Source: Hyphomonadaceae bacterium (GTDB taxonomy: Bacteria > Pseudomonadota > Alphaproteobacteria > Caulobacterales > Hyphomonadaceae). From it: a stretch of 48,137 bases of DNA. Within the stretch, counting starts at the first letter, position 1. Each line of letters starts with the position of its first letter. Shown piece after piece: positions 27,097-36,360 of this stretch. The stretch spans positions 1-48,137 of the forward strand of contig JAUYPV010000058.1 of NCBI GenBank assembly GCA_030697555.1. Reading direction: 5' to 3'. The notes beneath the pieces were generated by a model. It ran no database searches. It was not told the DNA's origin and saw nothing but the letters and a program-made list of their open reading frames with translations. Both the position numbers and the translations under genes were made by a program.

Positions 27097-27125
27097 GAAC
27101 TAGCCTGTGGGGAAGGGCAAGTCAA
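27097..27125 (-). promoter_or_regulatory. Predicted promoter of rpmH-rnpA-yidC
   Basis: On the minus strand TTGACT (27120-27125) and TAGTTC (27097-27102) are 17 bases apart, 35 bases upstream of the rpmH start. The -35 is nearly consensus, the -10 weaker. The remaining 27126-27370 has no gene that I can support and must also carry the promoter of the divergent kinase. Confidence 0.5.
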
Positions 27126-27370
27126 GCAAAGCCCTGCGCGGCCAAAACTCCCGTCCCGCCGACGGTTTAGCGGGCTTCATCCGTACAACCTTCAGATGCG
27201 CACGGACTAATCCTCTGGTAGGAAACTTTGGAGGTTATTGCGGTCGCTACTGAGAAGCGGCCCCGGAGGGACCATATCTGAGGTGGAGTGGTGCGCCGAG
27301 GACCGACGAAAATTGATGGAAACGCCCAGGGGGGCGCTGTCTGAGCGAGACGCAACAGCTCGAAGCCGTC

Positions 27371-28801
27371 ATGAACGTCCCGGCGAGTGAACCGGTGGCG
27401 GCAAGAAGCTCTTTCTTTTCAGGGTTGCGCGGCCGGCTGCTGATCCTGACCGCCGCTTTCGTCTTCCTCGCCGAACTCCTGATCTATCCGGCGCTGGCCG
27501 GGATTTACCGCAATGGCTGGCTGGTGCAGCGGGCGCAGGCCGCCCAGATCGCTGTTCTGGCCGTCGAGGCCGCGCCGGACGGACGCGTCAGCGATGAGCT
27601 GTCGCGGCAGCTGCTTTCCTCGGCGCAGGTCGTGGCGGTAGTGGTGCAGGGCGAGGAATCCCGGGAGATGATCCTGGCGCCGTCGCTGGATCTCACGGGC
27701 GCCGAGATCGTCACCATCGACCTTCGCAAGCAGGGGATGCTGGACCCCGTAATCGGCGCTTTTGGAAACATGTTCGGCCCCAATGGACGATTCCTGCGGA
27801 TCATCCTGACGCCAGACATGACGCACGACGTCGAGATGGAAGTGATCGTACCGGAGTCGGCGCTGAAGACCGGTCTGCTCGGTTTCTCGCGCACGCTTCT
27901 TGTCGTGTCGCTGATCGTTTCGGCGGTGGTGGGCGCGCTGGTCTATTTTGCGATCTACCGTCTGGTCGTGCGGCCGATGCAGGGGCTGACCCGGTCGATC
28001 GTCCGGTTCGCGGAGGCCCCCGAGGGCGCCGAGATCAAGACGGTGCAAGGCGGCAGCGACGAGATCCAGCGCGCCAATGTCGCGTTGCAGGCGATGCAGA
28101 AGACAGTGTCAGCCGCGTTCCGCCAGCGCAAACGGCTGGCCGACCTCGGCGAGGCGGTCGCCAAGATCAACCACGACCTGCGCAATTCGCTGGCTGCCGC
28201 GCAGATCGTATCGGAAGGCCTCTCGCAATCGGAAGACCCCCGGGTGAAGCGCGCGGCGCCGCGTCTCGAGCGTGCGATCGAGCGGGCTATCGGGCTTGCG
28301 GAAGCGACGCTGCGCTATGGCCGCGCCGAGCCGCCGTCGCCGAATATCGGCGCGGTGAACCTCGTGCCCGCCATCAGCGAGGCGGCGCAGGAGGGGCTCA
28401 CCGGCTGGCCGGACATAGAATGGAAGCTGGAGGCGCCGCAGGCGCTTGCCGCGTCCGCTGATCCGGACCATGTCCACCGCATCGTGGCCAACCTTGTGCG
28501 TAATGCGGCGCGCGCGATCGCCGAACAGCCGGAGCGCAAGTGTCAGGGACGCATCCGGGCGCGCGCGTTCCAGCAGGGCGAGCAGGTGGTGGTCGAGATT
28601 TCCGACAACGGGCCGGGCGTGCCGAATGCGGTGACCAGCCGGCTGTTCCAGCCCTTCTCGGGATCGGCCTCGCGCGATGGCGCGGGGCTAGGGCTCGCGA
28701 TCGCCCGCGAGCTGGCGCGCGGGATGAACGGTGATCTCGAGCTTTCCAGCAATGGTGAAGACGGCGCGGCCTTTACCCTGCGCGTGCCTGCCGCCGCGTG
28801 A
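27371..28801 (+). CDS. Sensor histidine kinase with periplasmic sensor and HAMP
   Basis: A 476-residue membrane kinase. Two TM helices (about 22-45 and 174-196) enclose a periplasmic sensor of about 130 residues of unrecognised fold. A HAMP domain (about 190-245) begins IYRLVVRPMQGLTRSI. The phosphoacceptor is His268 in AKINHDLRNSLAAAQ. ATP-binding boxes are N (ANLVRNAARAI), G1 (ISDNGPGVP) and G2 (DGAGLGLAIARELA). No response regulator gene is adjacent, so it is an orphan kinase here. The upstream gene order is divergent from rpmH. The ribosome binding site is weak. Confidence 0.92.
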   Translation: MNVPASEPVAARSSFFSGLRGRLLILTAAFVFLAELLIYPALAGIYRNGWLVQRAQAAQIAVLAVEAAPDGRVSDELSRQLLSSAQVVAVVVQGEESREMILAPSLDLTGAEIVTIDLRKQGMLDPVIGAFGNMFGPNGRFLRIILTPDMTHDVEMEVIVPESALKTGLLGFSRTLLVVSLIVSAVVGALVYFAIYRLVVRPMQGLTRSIVRFAEAPEGAEIKTVQGGSDEIQRANVALQAMQKTVSAAFRQRKRLADLGEAVAKINHDLRNSLAAAQIVSEGLSQSEDPRVKRAAPRLERAIERAIGLAEATLRYGRAEPPSPNIGAVNLVPAISEAAQEGLTGWPDIEWKLEAPQALAASADPDHVHRIVANLVRNAARAIAEQPERKCQGRIRARAFQQGEQVVVEISDNGPGVPNAVTSRLFQPFSGSASRDGAGLGLAIARELARGMNGDLELSSNGEDGAAFTLRVPAAA

Positions 28802-28884
28802 CCCGGCCCTCCTCACGGCATTGACGACCCGATCCGCACGGGCAACGCTGGGCTGCCTGGGACAGGCATTAGGGGACGAGGCCT

Positions 28885-30069
28885 GTGAGCGACAAACCGG
28901 AAGTCGACGGGTTCACCAACAAGGATCTCAATACCGAAGGGACGAAAGCCGCGGCGACGAGCGTTGATTTTGCATTCGACTTTCCGAAGCTGCGCGAGGC
29001 GTTCAAGAAGCCTGACGAAGAGGCGGCGGCGGCGCGGCTGGTGAGCCGCATCATCGGCGTGACCGGCGTGCTCCTGGTGCTGGCGGCGCTGATGCTGGCG
29101 TCGGCGGGCCCGATGCTGGGCCACGGAGCGACGGTGACACACGATGAGGCGCCGGCGGCGCGTAACGCTGCCGCGGCTGTCCAACCGGCAGCCGCACCGC
29201 ACGCGGTCGCCAAGCGCCCGCAGCTTTCAAACCAGGAGAAGCTGATCGGAAGCGTCGCGGCGGTGATGGGCCTCCTCGGGACCGCGATGGGGCTCTATGG
29301 CATGGGTAGGGGCTCGCCGCGGCACAGGTGGCTGCGCGCGCGGCTGAAGACGGAAACGCTGCGGCTGTTCCAGTTCCACTACCTGGCCGCGCGATTGCCG
29401 GAGATTGTTTCCAACGCTTTCGATCCCGAGTGGCGCAAGCGCTTCGAGAAGGAACGCGAAGAGATGCTGGAGGAGGTGCAGCAGAAACTGCTGGCTGATC
29501 CCGACAAGGAACTAGCGCGCATCACCAAAGGCAAGGGCGAGACAACGTTCGAGTCCTTCATCCAGCCTCAGCCGGCGTCGTTGTCGTCGGTCAATTCGAA
29601 GGTGGAGGAAGATGCTATCGCGGCGTGGCGGGAGCTGCGGCTTGGCTGGCAGGAGACCTACGTCAAGACCAAGCTGTTGCACAAGGACAAGCGGGGGCTG
29701 ACCGCGCGCGGCAAGGAGCATCTGTTCGCTGTGATCGGCTGGGCCTGCGTTGGCCTGATCATCTTCCTGCATCTGCTGCACTTCCTCGGCGTGCTGGCGG
29801 AGTGGCCGATTGGGTTGATGGAAATGGCGGTGATCTGGACGGCGCTGGTGGCGCTGGCGGGCCGCGCGCTGGAGGACGGCTACGCGCCGCATCGCGAAGT
29901 GGAGCGCTACGAGCAGTACGAGGGCAATATCCGCGTGGCGATCGAACGGTTCGAGGAGGCGCAGGGATTTGCCGCCAAGCTCGAGGTAGCGCGCGCGTTC
30001 GAGCGCACCAGCCTCGAGGAGATGCGGGTGTTCATCCGCACGCAGGCAAAGACGCGGTTCCTGCTCTAG
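28885..30069 (+). CDS. Four-TM protein with SLATT/DUF4231-like layout, unknown function
   Basis: A 394-residue protein starting at GTG. TM helices are at about 53-76, 119-142, 279-303 and 308-328, arranged as two hairpins. After the second helix come the WLRARLKTETLRLFQFHYLA segment and a charged helical region of about 130 residues (KEREEMLEEVQQKL). After the fourth comes the helical tail GYAPHREVERYEQYEGNI...EARAF-like ending RTQAKTRFLL. The W-x-x-x-R-x-x-x-E-x-x-R-x-x-x-F pattern after a TM pair, and the E-R-Y-x-x-Y helix after the other, recall SLATT/DUF4231 two-TM proteins. This family link is inference from pattern only. Confidence 0.7.
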   Translation: MSDKPEVDGFTNKDLNTEGTKAAATSVDFAFDFPKLREAFKKPDEEAAAARLVSRIIGVTGVLLVLAALMLASAGPMLGHGATVTHDEAPAARNAAAAVQPAAAPHAVAKRPQLSNQEKLIGSVAAVMGLLGTAMGLYGMGRGSPRHRWLRARLKTETLRLFQFHYLAARLPEIVSNAFDPEWRKRFEKEREEMLEEVQQKLLADPDKELARITKGKGETTFESFIQPQPASLSSVNSKVEEDAIAAWRELRLGWQETYVKTKLLHKDKRGLTARGKEHLFAVIGWACVGLIIFLHLLHFLGVLAEWPIGLMEMAVIWTALVALAGRALEDGYAPHREVERYEQYEGNIRVAIERFEEAQGFAAKLEVARAFERTSLEEMRVFIRTQAKTRFLL

Positions 30070-30154
30070 CAGACGGTCTCCATCACGAATTGTGCGTTGA
30101 GCGCGCCCGCGGGCGGCGCCATGATCCCGGCAAAGAACCGGGGAGAGAAACGTG

Positions 30155-31705
30155 ATGAAACGGATCGGACTGGGCGCGGCGATGGTCGTGCTGGCGGCGG
30201 CGTGGGCCGGGACGGCGGAGGCGCAGCTTGCGTGCGAGTCGCTGAAGGGACTGCAGCTTCCCGATGTGAAGATCAGCGCGGCTGTGGCCGGGCCTTCGGG
30301 GCGGGGCATGTCGCCGGGGAGCGCGCAGGCGGCGCCTGTGTGCACGGTAACTGGAGTGATCGGGCGCGAGATCAATTTCGTGGTCGTGCTGCCTGAGGCC
30401 TGGAACGGCAAGTTCGCGATGGGCGGACAGGGCGGTATCGCCGGTTCGGTGGCCAGCCAGGCGGGGCAGAGCTTCGGCGGTTTGCAGCAGGGCTATGCGA
30501 TCGCGGGGACCGACACAGGGCACGTCGCCGAACGTGGCGGCGCGCCGCCGACGTGGGCGATGGACAAATGGCTCGGGCCTGAGCGGCAGGTGAACTATTT
30601 CCACGCGGCGATCCATCGCGTCACCGTCACGTCGAAAGCGATCGTGAAGGCGCGCTATGGACGCGATGCGGACAAATCATATTTCGCGGGTTGTTCCAAC
30701 GGCGGGCGGCAGGCGCTCATCGAAGCTCAGCACTATCCGGATGATTTCGATGCGGTGCTGGCGGGTGCGCCGGCGACGAACATCGTGACGCTGACGCTGC
30801 CGCGCGTCGATGCGGGTCGGAAGATCTTTCCGGATCCGAAGAATTTTTCCAAGCGCACGATGGACAATGCGGACCGCCTCGCGCTCGGCAAGGCGGTTCT
30901 GGCGAAGTGCGACAAGGACGACGGGCTCGAAGACGGCATTTTGTCCGACCCTGAGAGCTGCAAGTTCGATCCGGCGACCGTGGCCTGCAAGGGCGGGCAG
31001 AAGGATGGATGCCTGACGCCGGGCGGGCTCGCGGCGGTGCGCTCCTGGTATGGCGGCGCGAAGGAGAATGGCGTCACGTATTCGCCTGGCTTCCCGGTAG
31101 GCGGCGAGGGCGAAGGCGGCTGGGCCGGCAATCTTACGGGCAGCGAGCGGGCGAGTGGCGATGAAGGGGGGTCCAGCTATGCGCCCAACTCCTCGATGAT
31201 GCGCAGCCTCGACTTCCTGCGGTATTTCCTGGCGCGGCCGGACTGGTCGTATGCGGGGCCGTCGCTGGCGAGCATGAAGGCGGACCTTGAGCCGCTGTCG
31301 ACCTACAATTCCGATAATCCCGATCTTTCGGCGTTCCGGAGACACGGCGGCAAGGTTCTGATGTTCCACGGGCAGATCGATCCGACGATCAGCGCGCGGG
31401 GCACGGCGGCCTATGCGGACAGCATCTACAAGCATGATGCATCATCAAAGGCCGACGTGCGGCTGTTCATGGTTCCGGGCATGGGCCATTGCGGCGGCGG
31501 GCCGGGACCGCAGCGCGTCGACTGGCTCGGCATCCTCGACAAGTGGGCGACGGGCGGGCCGGCGCCGGAGGAGGTCAACGCTTCCTTCGCCCCTCAAGCC
31601 AATGGTCAGGGCGGCGGCGCGCGCAAGCTGTGCGCCTACCCGAAGAAGGCGGTGTTCAAGGGAACGGGCGACGGGCGTTCGCCCGACCAGTTCGAGTGCA
31701 AGTGA
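30155..31705 (+). CDS. Tannase/feruloyl esterase family hydrolase
   Basis: Secreted esterase of the tannase family, 516 residues. A GTG lies three bases before the ATG I chose; GGGAGAG upstream serves either. The signal peptide MKRIGLGAAMVVLAAAWAG ends at AEAQ. The nucleophile is in YFAGCSNGGRQALIEAQ (C-S-x-G-G), whose Cys pairs with another near the catalytic His in family structures. The catalytic acid and His are likely in LMFHGQIDPTISARGT and PGMGHCGGGPGPQRVDWL. A lid domain (about 230-400) has the Asp/Cys-rich KCDKDDGLEDGILSDPESC that binds Ca2+ in relatives. Substrate probably a phenolic or aryl ester. Confidence 0.93.
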   Translation: MKRIGLGAAMVVLAAAWAGTAEAQLACESLKGLQLPDVKISAAVAGPSGRGMSPGSAQAAPVCTVTGVIGREINFVVVLPEAWNGKFAMGGQGGIAGSVASQAGQSFGGLQQGYAIAGTDTGHVAERGGAPPTWAMDKWLGPERQVNYFHAAIHRVTVTSKAIVKARYGRDADKSYFAGCSNGGRQALIEAQHYPDDFDAVLAGAPATNIVTLTLPRVDAGRKIFPDPKNFSKRTMDNADRLALGKAVLAKCDKDDGLEDGILSDPESCKFDPATVACKGGQKDGCLTPGGLAAVRSWYGGAKENGVTYSPGFPVGGEGEGGWAGNLTGSERASGDEGGSSYAPNSSMMRSLDFLRYFLARPDWSYAGPSLASMKADLEPLSTYNSDNPDLSAFRRHGGKVLMFHGQIDPTISARGTAAYADSIYKHDASSKADVRLFMVPGMGHCGGGPGPQRVDWLGILDKWATGGPAPEEVNASFAPQANGQGGGARKLCAYPKKAVFKGTGDGRSPDQFECK

Positions 31706-31708
31706 CGG

Positions 31709-33346
31709 CTATTTCCTGGCGGTCACTTTGTAGATCGCGTTGGTGATGTCGGACGACACGTAGATGGCGCCGTCTTTCTTCGACACGGCGACGCCAGTTG
31801 TCGTGAAGGCGGGCAGCGTGCCTTCGGCGGCGGGCAGGCCGGTCTTGAGGCCTTCGACGATCGTCACGATCGACTTGTCCTTCGGGTCGTAGGCGATAAG
31901 GCGGCCGGCGCCGGCTTCGGCGACATAGACGCGGCCGTCGGCGCCGATGTCGACGCCTTCGGGCGAGGCGAGGCCGTCCTTCAGGCGCACGATTTCGCCG
32001 GTGGCGAGATCGACGCTGGAAAGCGAGCCCGTCGCGCTTTCGGTGACATAGATCTTCCCGTCAGCCGCCTCGGCCATGGAGACCGGCATGTTGAGGCCGG
32101 TGACAAGCGCGGCGGGCGGATTTTCCGCCGTCGACGGCGTGGCGGGATCGATCTGGCTGATCACGCCTTTCGCGGCCTCGAGCGCGATGATGCGACCGTC
32201 GGCGAGTTCGAGCGCATCGACCGGAGCGGCAAGGCCATGGCTGATGGAGACGGATTTCTGCGTCGCGCGGTCGACGACCTGCACCATGCCGGCGGCCCAG
32301 CTCGTGATCAGCACTTTGCTCTTTCCTGCGCCGACGCCGAGCTGGTTCTCGGTCTCGTCGCGATACATGCGCAGCGGATCGGTGATGGCGCCAGTGGCCG
32401 TATCAATGACGCGATAGGCGAAGACGTCAGCGACGTGCAGGCGCTCGCCTTCGGGGCCGTCGGTGATCGCAAGATCGGTCGGCGTGGCGAGCGGGCCGGA
32501 GACGATCTTCTTCGTGTCGCCGGTTGCGGGGTCGATCTCGTAGATCGTGGCTTCGGCCATGTTGGAGACGTAGACCTTGCCGTTCGGGCCAAAGGCGAGG
32601 TTGTCGAGCGCCGGGGCTAGCGTTGTGACCACGTCGACCTTCTTGCTTACCAGGTCGATGCGCTTCAGTTCACCTGTCTTGGTGTCGATGGCGTAGAGCT
32701 TGCCGTCAGGCCCGAAATTGGCGGCGGCGGGAATCTCGAAGCCATCCGCCACCACGGTGTCGGCGCCGGTCGCGGGATCGACACGGACGATGGCGTGCTT
32801 GAACCACAGCGGGCCGTAGATCATGCCGTCGGGCCCGATCTCGAACCCGTTGAGGCCGCCGAGATCCTTGCGGATCAGCCGCGCGCCCGTCGTGCCTTTC
32901 CAGTCGACTTCGTAGAGAGCGTCGCCGAGGAAGACCTGCGTGAGATAGAGTTTGCCGTCCTTGGTGAAGGCGAGCGAGTTCGAGCCCGGCAGGCCTGACG
33001 ACACCATGCGTGGCGCGCCGCCCTTCTCCTGCACGAAGACTTTTCCGGTGAGGTAGCCTGTCCATGCCATCACGCCGTCGGGGCCGAAGGCGATGTCGTC
33101 GGCCATGCCATCCGGGGGGCCGAGGCGCGTCGTCACTTCGCCGGTGGCCGGGTTCACTGCATAGATCGCCTGGCCGACCACGCTGCCAGCCAGCACCGTT
33201 CCATCCGGCTCGACCGCGAGACCATGCAGACCATGGAAAGGCGAGGGGCCGATGAATTCGGTTACTTCATAGGTGACTGTCTTGCTCGTTTCCCCGCACG
33301 CAACCAGCGTAAGCGCGAGCACCGAAACACCCAATGACCTGATCAT
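31709..33346 (-). CDS. NHL/SMP-30-like beta-propeller lipoprotein
   Basis: A 545-residue exported lipoprotein with lipobox LVAC (Cys17) after MIRSLGVSVLALT. The remainder is made of repeated blades of pattern (L/I)AxxPDGxxYVxxxxxxxIYxIDPATG, for example GPDGKLYAIDTKTGELKRID and GPNGKVYVSNMAEATIYEID. At least ten such repeats suggest two propellers in tandem. Relatives include NHL-repeat, SMP-30 and Vgb-like lyases; no catalytic metal residues stand out, so a binding role is as likely. It converges on the esterase gene (three bases between stop codons). Confidence 0.85.
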   Translation of the reverse strand: MIRSLGVSVLALTLVACGETSKTVTYEVTEFIGPSPFHGLHGLAVEPDGTVLAGSVVGQAIYAVNPATGEVTTRLGPPDGMADDIAFGPDGVMAWTGYLTGKVFVQEKGGAPRMVSSGLPGSNSLAFTKDGKLYLTQVFLGDALYEVDWKGTTGARLIRKDLGGLNGFEIGPDGMIYGPLWFKHAIVRVDPATGADTVVADGFEIPAAANFGPDGKLYAIDTKTGELKRIDLVSKKVDVVTTLAPALDNLAFGPNGKVYVSNMAEATIYEIDPATGDTKKIVSGPLATPTDLAITDGPEGERLHVADVFAYRVIDTATGAITDPLRMYRDETENQLGVGAGKSKVLITSWAAGMVQVVDRATQKSVSISHGLAAPVDALELADGRIIALEAAKGVISQIDPATPSTAENPPAALVTGLNMPVSMAEAADGKIYVTESATGSLSSVDLATGEIVRLKDGLASPEGVDIGADGRVYVAEAGAGRLIAYDPKDKSIVTIVEGLKTGLPAAEGTLPAFTTTGVAVSKKDGAIYVSSDITNAIYKVTARK

Positions 33347-33445
33347 GCTGTTCTCCCCACAATGGCGGCTCGATGGCGCCGTTTGCGGGGAGGATAGATC
33401 GGCGATCCGCCAAACAGAAGCGCGATGCGCTTCCGTTGAGGAAAG

Positions 33446-35239
33446 CTACTTCACGACCTCCATCGCAACGCCTTCGCGCCTGGGATCGGCGCCGCCTTCC
33501 CATTTGTCCTTGCGGGCAACGATGAGATTGAGGCCGGAGACTTCGCCCGAGACTTCCTGAACCTTGAAGCCGGCGTCGGTGAGGATTTTCGCCCAGGCTT
33601 TGCCGGTGGCGTTGGGGCCGGCGGTGGAGTCGGAGGTCTCGACACGGACCGTGGCGCCGCGCGCGACGACGTTGGGGAGCGAGGACGCTTCCTGCGCGGT
33701 CTTGTTCCAGTCGAGGACGGCGACCAGGGTCTTGGCGACGTAGCCGACGATGGAGTTGCCGCCCGGCGAACCGGTCACCATGAAGACGTCGCCGTTTTTA
33801 TCAAACACGATGGTGGGCGACATGGATGAACGCGGGCGTTTGCCGGGGCCGGGTGCGTTGGCGACAGGCTTGCCATTGAGCGTCGGCGGACGCGTGAAGT
33901 CGGTGAGCTGGTTGTTGAGCACGAAGCCATTGGTCCAGCGCGAGGAGCCGAAGGCGCTCTCGACGGTGGCAGTGAACGAGACGGCGTTGCCTTCGTAGTC
34001 GACGAAGGACATGTGCGACGTGCCGGGCTGTGCAGCGTTGGTGTCGCGGCCCCACATGTCGACGATGGGCTTGTTGTGGAGCACGGCGCCCGGATCGCCC
34101 GGCAGAGGGGCGTCGCCCGGCTTAAAGCCGGCTTCAGCGCGCGACTTGATGTAGGCGGGATTGAGCAGGTCGGCGACCGGGACCGTCACGGCGTCGGCAT
34201 CGGCGACATAGTGGTCGCGGTCGGCATAGCCGAGCTGGTTGGCGATGACGAAATCGCGCAGCTTCGCTTCTTCGGTGGTCGCGCCGGATTTGGCGGTGAT
34301 GTCTTCGTAGAGCGACAGGATCTGGTTCATCGCGACGCCTCCAGAGGACGAAGGCGGGGCGGAGCAGATCGTGTAGTCCTTGTAGGGGCCGCACAGCGCC
34401 GGCTTCACCAGCACTTTGTAGTCGGCGAGATCCTTTAGCGAGAGGTCGCCCTGAATGTCGCCCGAGTGGACGGCGTTGACGATGTTCTGCGCGAGCGGGC
34501 CGGAATAGAAGGCGGCGGGGCCGTCCTTCGCGACCGAGCGAAGTGTGGCGGCATAGTGCGGGTTGGTGCGCTTGTCGCCGACGGCGAGGGCTTTTCCGTT
34601 CGGAAAGAAGTAGGCGCCGGACTCGGGGTTCTTGCCGAGCGTGCCGTTCTGGAAGCGCGCGCCCAGCGAGTTGGCGAGACGCGGCGAGACGATGAAGCCT
34701 TCGTCGGCGAGCTTGATCGCGGCTTCAAAATCCTTGCCCCAGGGCAGCTTGCCGAATTTCTCGTGCGCCGCCTTGTAGAGCGCGACGGCGCCGGGCACGC
34801 CGACCGACTTGCCGGACTGGATGGCGGCGCCGAAACCGAGGTTCTGGCCGTTGACGGTGAAGTAGTCGGCGGTTGCGGTGGCGGGCGCGGTCTCGCGGCC
34901 ATCGAACACCGTCGTGGTGTTGGACTTGCGGTCGTAGACGACCATGTAGCCGCCGCCGCCGAGGCCGGAGCTCTGCGGCTCGACCAGGCCGAGCACGGCG
35001 TGAGCGGCGATGGCGGCGTCGACCGCGCTGCCACCCTGCTTCATCGCATCGAGCGCTGCTTCAACCGCGCGCTTGTCGGCGGCGGAGACCATGGCGCGGC
35101 CTTTCAGCCGCCAGTTGGCTGGAGGCTTGACCGGGTTGGTGTGGGCGATCGCCTTCGGGGCAGTTTGGGCGCTCGTCTGCGGGCTTGCGCATGAAGAGAG
35201 CGCGAGGATCGCAACGGCGGCGTACAGGGCTAGGCGCAT
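33446..35239 (-). CDS. ggt: Gamma-glutamyltransferase
   Basis: Cleaves and transfers the gamma-glutamyl group of glutathione and similar peptides; N-terminal-nucleophile hydrolase that self-cleaves. From the ATG ending at 35239 (AAGGAG upstream) it is 597 residues, with lipoprotein-type signal MRLALYAAVAILALSSC. The large-subunit part shows MVSAADKRAVEAALDAMKQGG and SSGLGGGGYMVVYD. The nucleophile is Thr407 in QPGTSHMSFVDYEGNAVSFT. The SSMSPTIVFDKNGD and GSPGGNSIVGYV motifs follow. The predicted lipid anchor is unusual compared with soluble periplasmic enzymes such as that of E. coli. Confidence 0.95.
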   Translation of the reverse strand: MRLALYAAVAILALSSCASPQTSAQTAPKAIAHTNPVKPPANWRLKGRAMVSAADKRAVEAALDAMKQGGSAVDAAIAAHAVLGLVEPQSSGLGGGGYMVVYDRKSNTTTVFDGRETAPATATADYFTVNGQNLGFGAAIQSGKSVGVPGAVALYKAAHEKFGKLPWGKDFEAAIKLADEGFIVSPRLANSLGARFQNGTLGKNPESGAYFFPNGKALAVGDKRTNPHYAATLRSVAKDGPAAFYSGPLAQNIVNAVHSGDIQGDLSLKDLADYKVLVKPALCGPYKDYTICSAPPSSSGGVAMNQILSLYEDITAKSGATTEEAKLRDFVIANQLGYADRDHYVADADAVTVPVADLLNPAYIKSRAEAGFKPGDAPLPGDPGAVLHNKPIVDMWGRDTNAAQPGTSHMSFVDYEGNAVSFTATVESAFGSSRWTNGFVLNNQLTDFTRPPTLNGKPVANAPGPGKRPRSSMSPTIVFDKNGDVFMVTGSPGGNSIVGYVAKTLVAVLDWNKTAQEASSLPNVVARGATVRVETSDSTAGPNATGKAWAKILTDAGFKVQEVSGEVSGLNLIVARKDKWEGGADPRREGVAMEVVK

Positions 35240-35355
35240 TGGGGGAGGCGCTCCTTCTTGCGCGGGCATTCTTATAGTGTATTGCCCCGGACAACATACC
35301 GGCGACCAGTACCAGAACTGAATCGACCCTTCAGGCTTCTGAAAAGGCTTGTCAA

Positions 35356-36360
35356 ATGTCAGCTCGTCCGGGCCCCTTAAACCTCATAACCGATGTGGAA
35401 GGCCTGACAGTTGGAGCTGCGCACGACACCGCCGCGATGACAGGCGTGACGGTTATCCGGGCAGTTGGCAGGGCCATTGCCGCGGTTGCAGTCGCTGGCG
35501 GAGGACCCGGAACACGCGAGACGGACGCGCTGGGGGCGGACACGCTGGTCGACGCGGTAGATGCAATCGTGCTGTCGGGCGGTTCGGTGTATGGCCTTGC
35601 AGCGGCGGATGGCGTCGCGGCCGCGTTGGGCGCAGCGGGTCAGGGCTATGCGCTGTTCCCGACCAACGAGGTGCCGCCTTCGCCTATCGTGCCGGCGGCA
35701 ATTCTCTATGACCTCGCGAATGCCGGGAACAAGACGTGGGGCGAGACGCCGCCCTATCGCGCGCTCGGGATGGCGGCGTTGAAAGACGCGAAGGTGAAAT
35801 TCGAGATCGGGCGTACAGGCGCCGGCTATGGCGCCCGAGCAGGCCAGGAGCAGGGCGGCGTTGGGTCGGCGAGCGCTGTGACGCATGACGGCATCGTTGT
35901 GGGCGCGCTGGCGGCGGTGAACTCCCACGGCGCGACGATGATGCCCGGTACGAACGTGTTCTGGGCGTGGCCCTACGAGCAGGCGGGTGAATTCGGGGGC
36001 GCGCGACCGCCGGCGGACTTCGCGGTGGATCTGGACAATTGGGGCGCGGCGAAGTCGAACCCAGGCATGACGCCGCCGCCGCAGATGGCGGGACGGACGA
36101 ACACGACGCTGGCGGTGGTGGCGACCAATGTGGCGCTCACGCCGGCGGAGGCGCAGCGCGTGGCGAAGATGGCGCAGGCTGGCATCGCACGCGCCGTGCG
36201 GCCGGCGTTCGCACCGTTCGATGGCGACGTGGTGTTCTGCCTGTCCACGGGCAAGGTGCAGAAGCCAGAGGCGCGGCCTTTCGTGCTTGCGCGTATCGGC
36301 GAGCTGGCGGCGGGTTGTCTGGCGCGGGCAATTGCGCGCGGTGTCCACGCGGCGCGCTAG
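35356..36360 (+). CDS. P1 family peptidase (DmpA/BapA-like aminopeptidase)
   Basis: A 334-residue N-terminal-nucleophile hydrolase of the D-aminopeptidase/beta-aminopeptidase group. Features: ITDVEGLTVGAAHD at the start, VAGGGPGTRETDAL, the IVLSGGSVYGLAAADGV motif and LAAVNSHGATMMPGTN. The self-cleavage region GRTNTTLAVVATNVALT offers Thr250 as candidate nucleophile. No signal peptide is seen, so it is likely cytoplasmic. It is divergent from ggt with 116 bases between; both process unusual peptide bonds. Its stop shares the CTAG palindrome with that of the convergent kinase. Confidence 0.92.
   Translation: MSARPGPLNLITDVEGLTVGAAHDTAAMTGVTVIRAVGRAIAAVAVAGGGPGTRETDALGADTLVDAVDAIVLSGGSVYGLAAADGVAAALGAAGQGYALFPTNEVPPSPIVPAAILYDLANAGNKTWGETPPYRALGMAALKDAKVKFEIGRTGAGYGARAGQEQGGVGSASAVTHDGIVVGALAAVNSHGATMMPGTNVFWAWPYEQAGEFGGARPPADFAVDLDNWGAAKSNPGMTPPPQMAGRTNTTLAVVATNVALTPAEAQRVAKMAQAGIARAVRPAFAPFDGDVVFCLSTGKVQKPEARPFVLARIGELAAGCLARAIARGVHAAR

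Noticed and set aside
27167-27355. A 62-codon minus-strand frame upstream of rpmH
   Set aside because: No ribosome binding site, no recognisable family, and it lies in a promoter-bearing gap.
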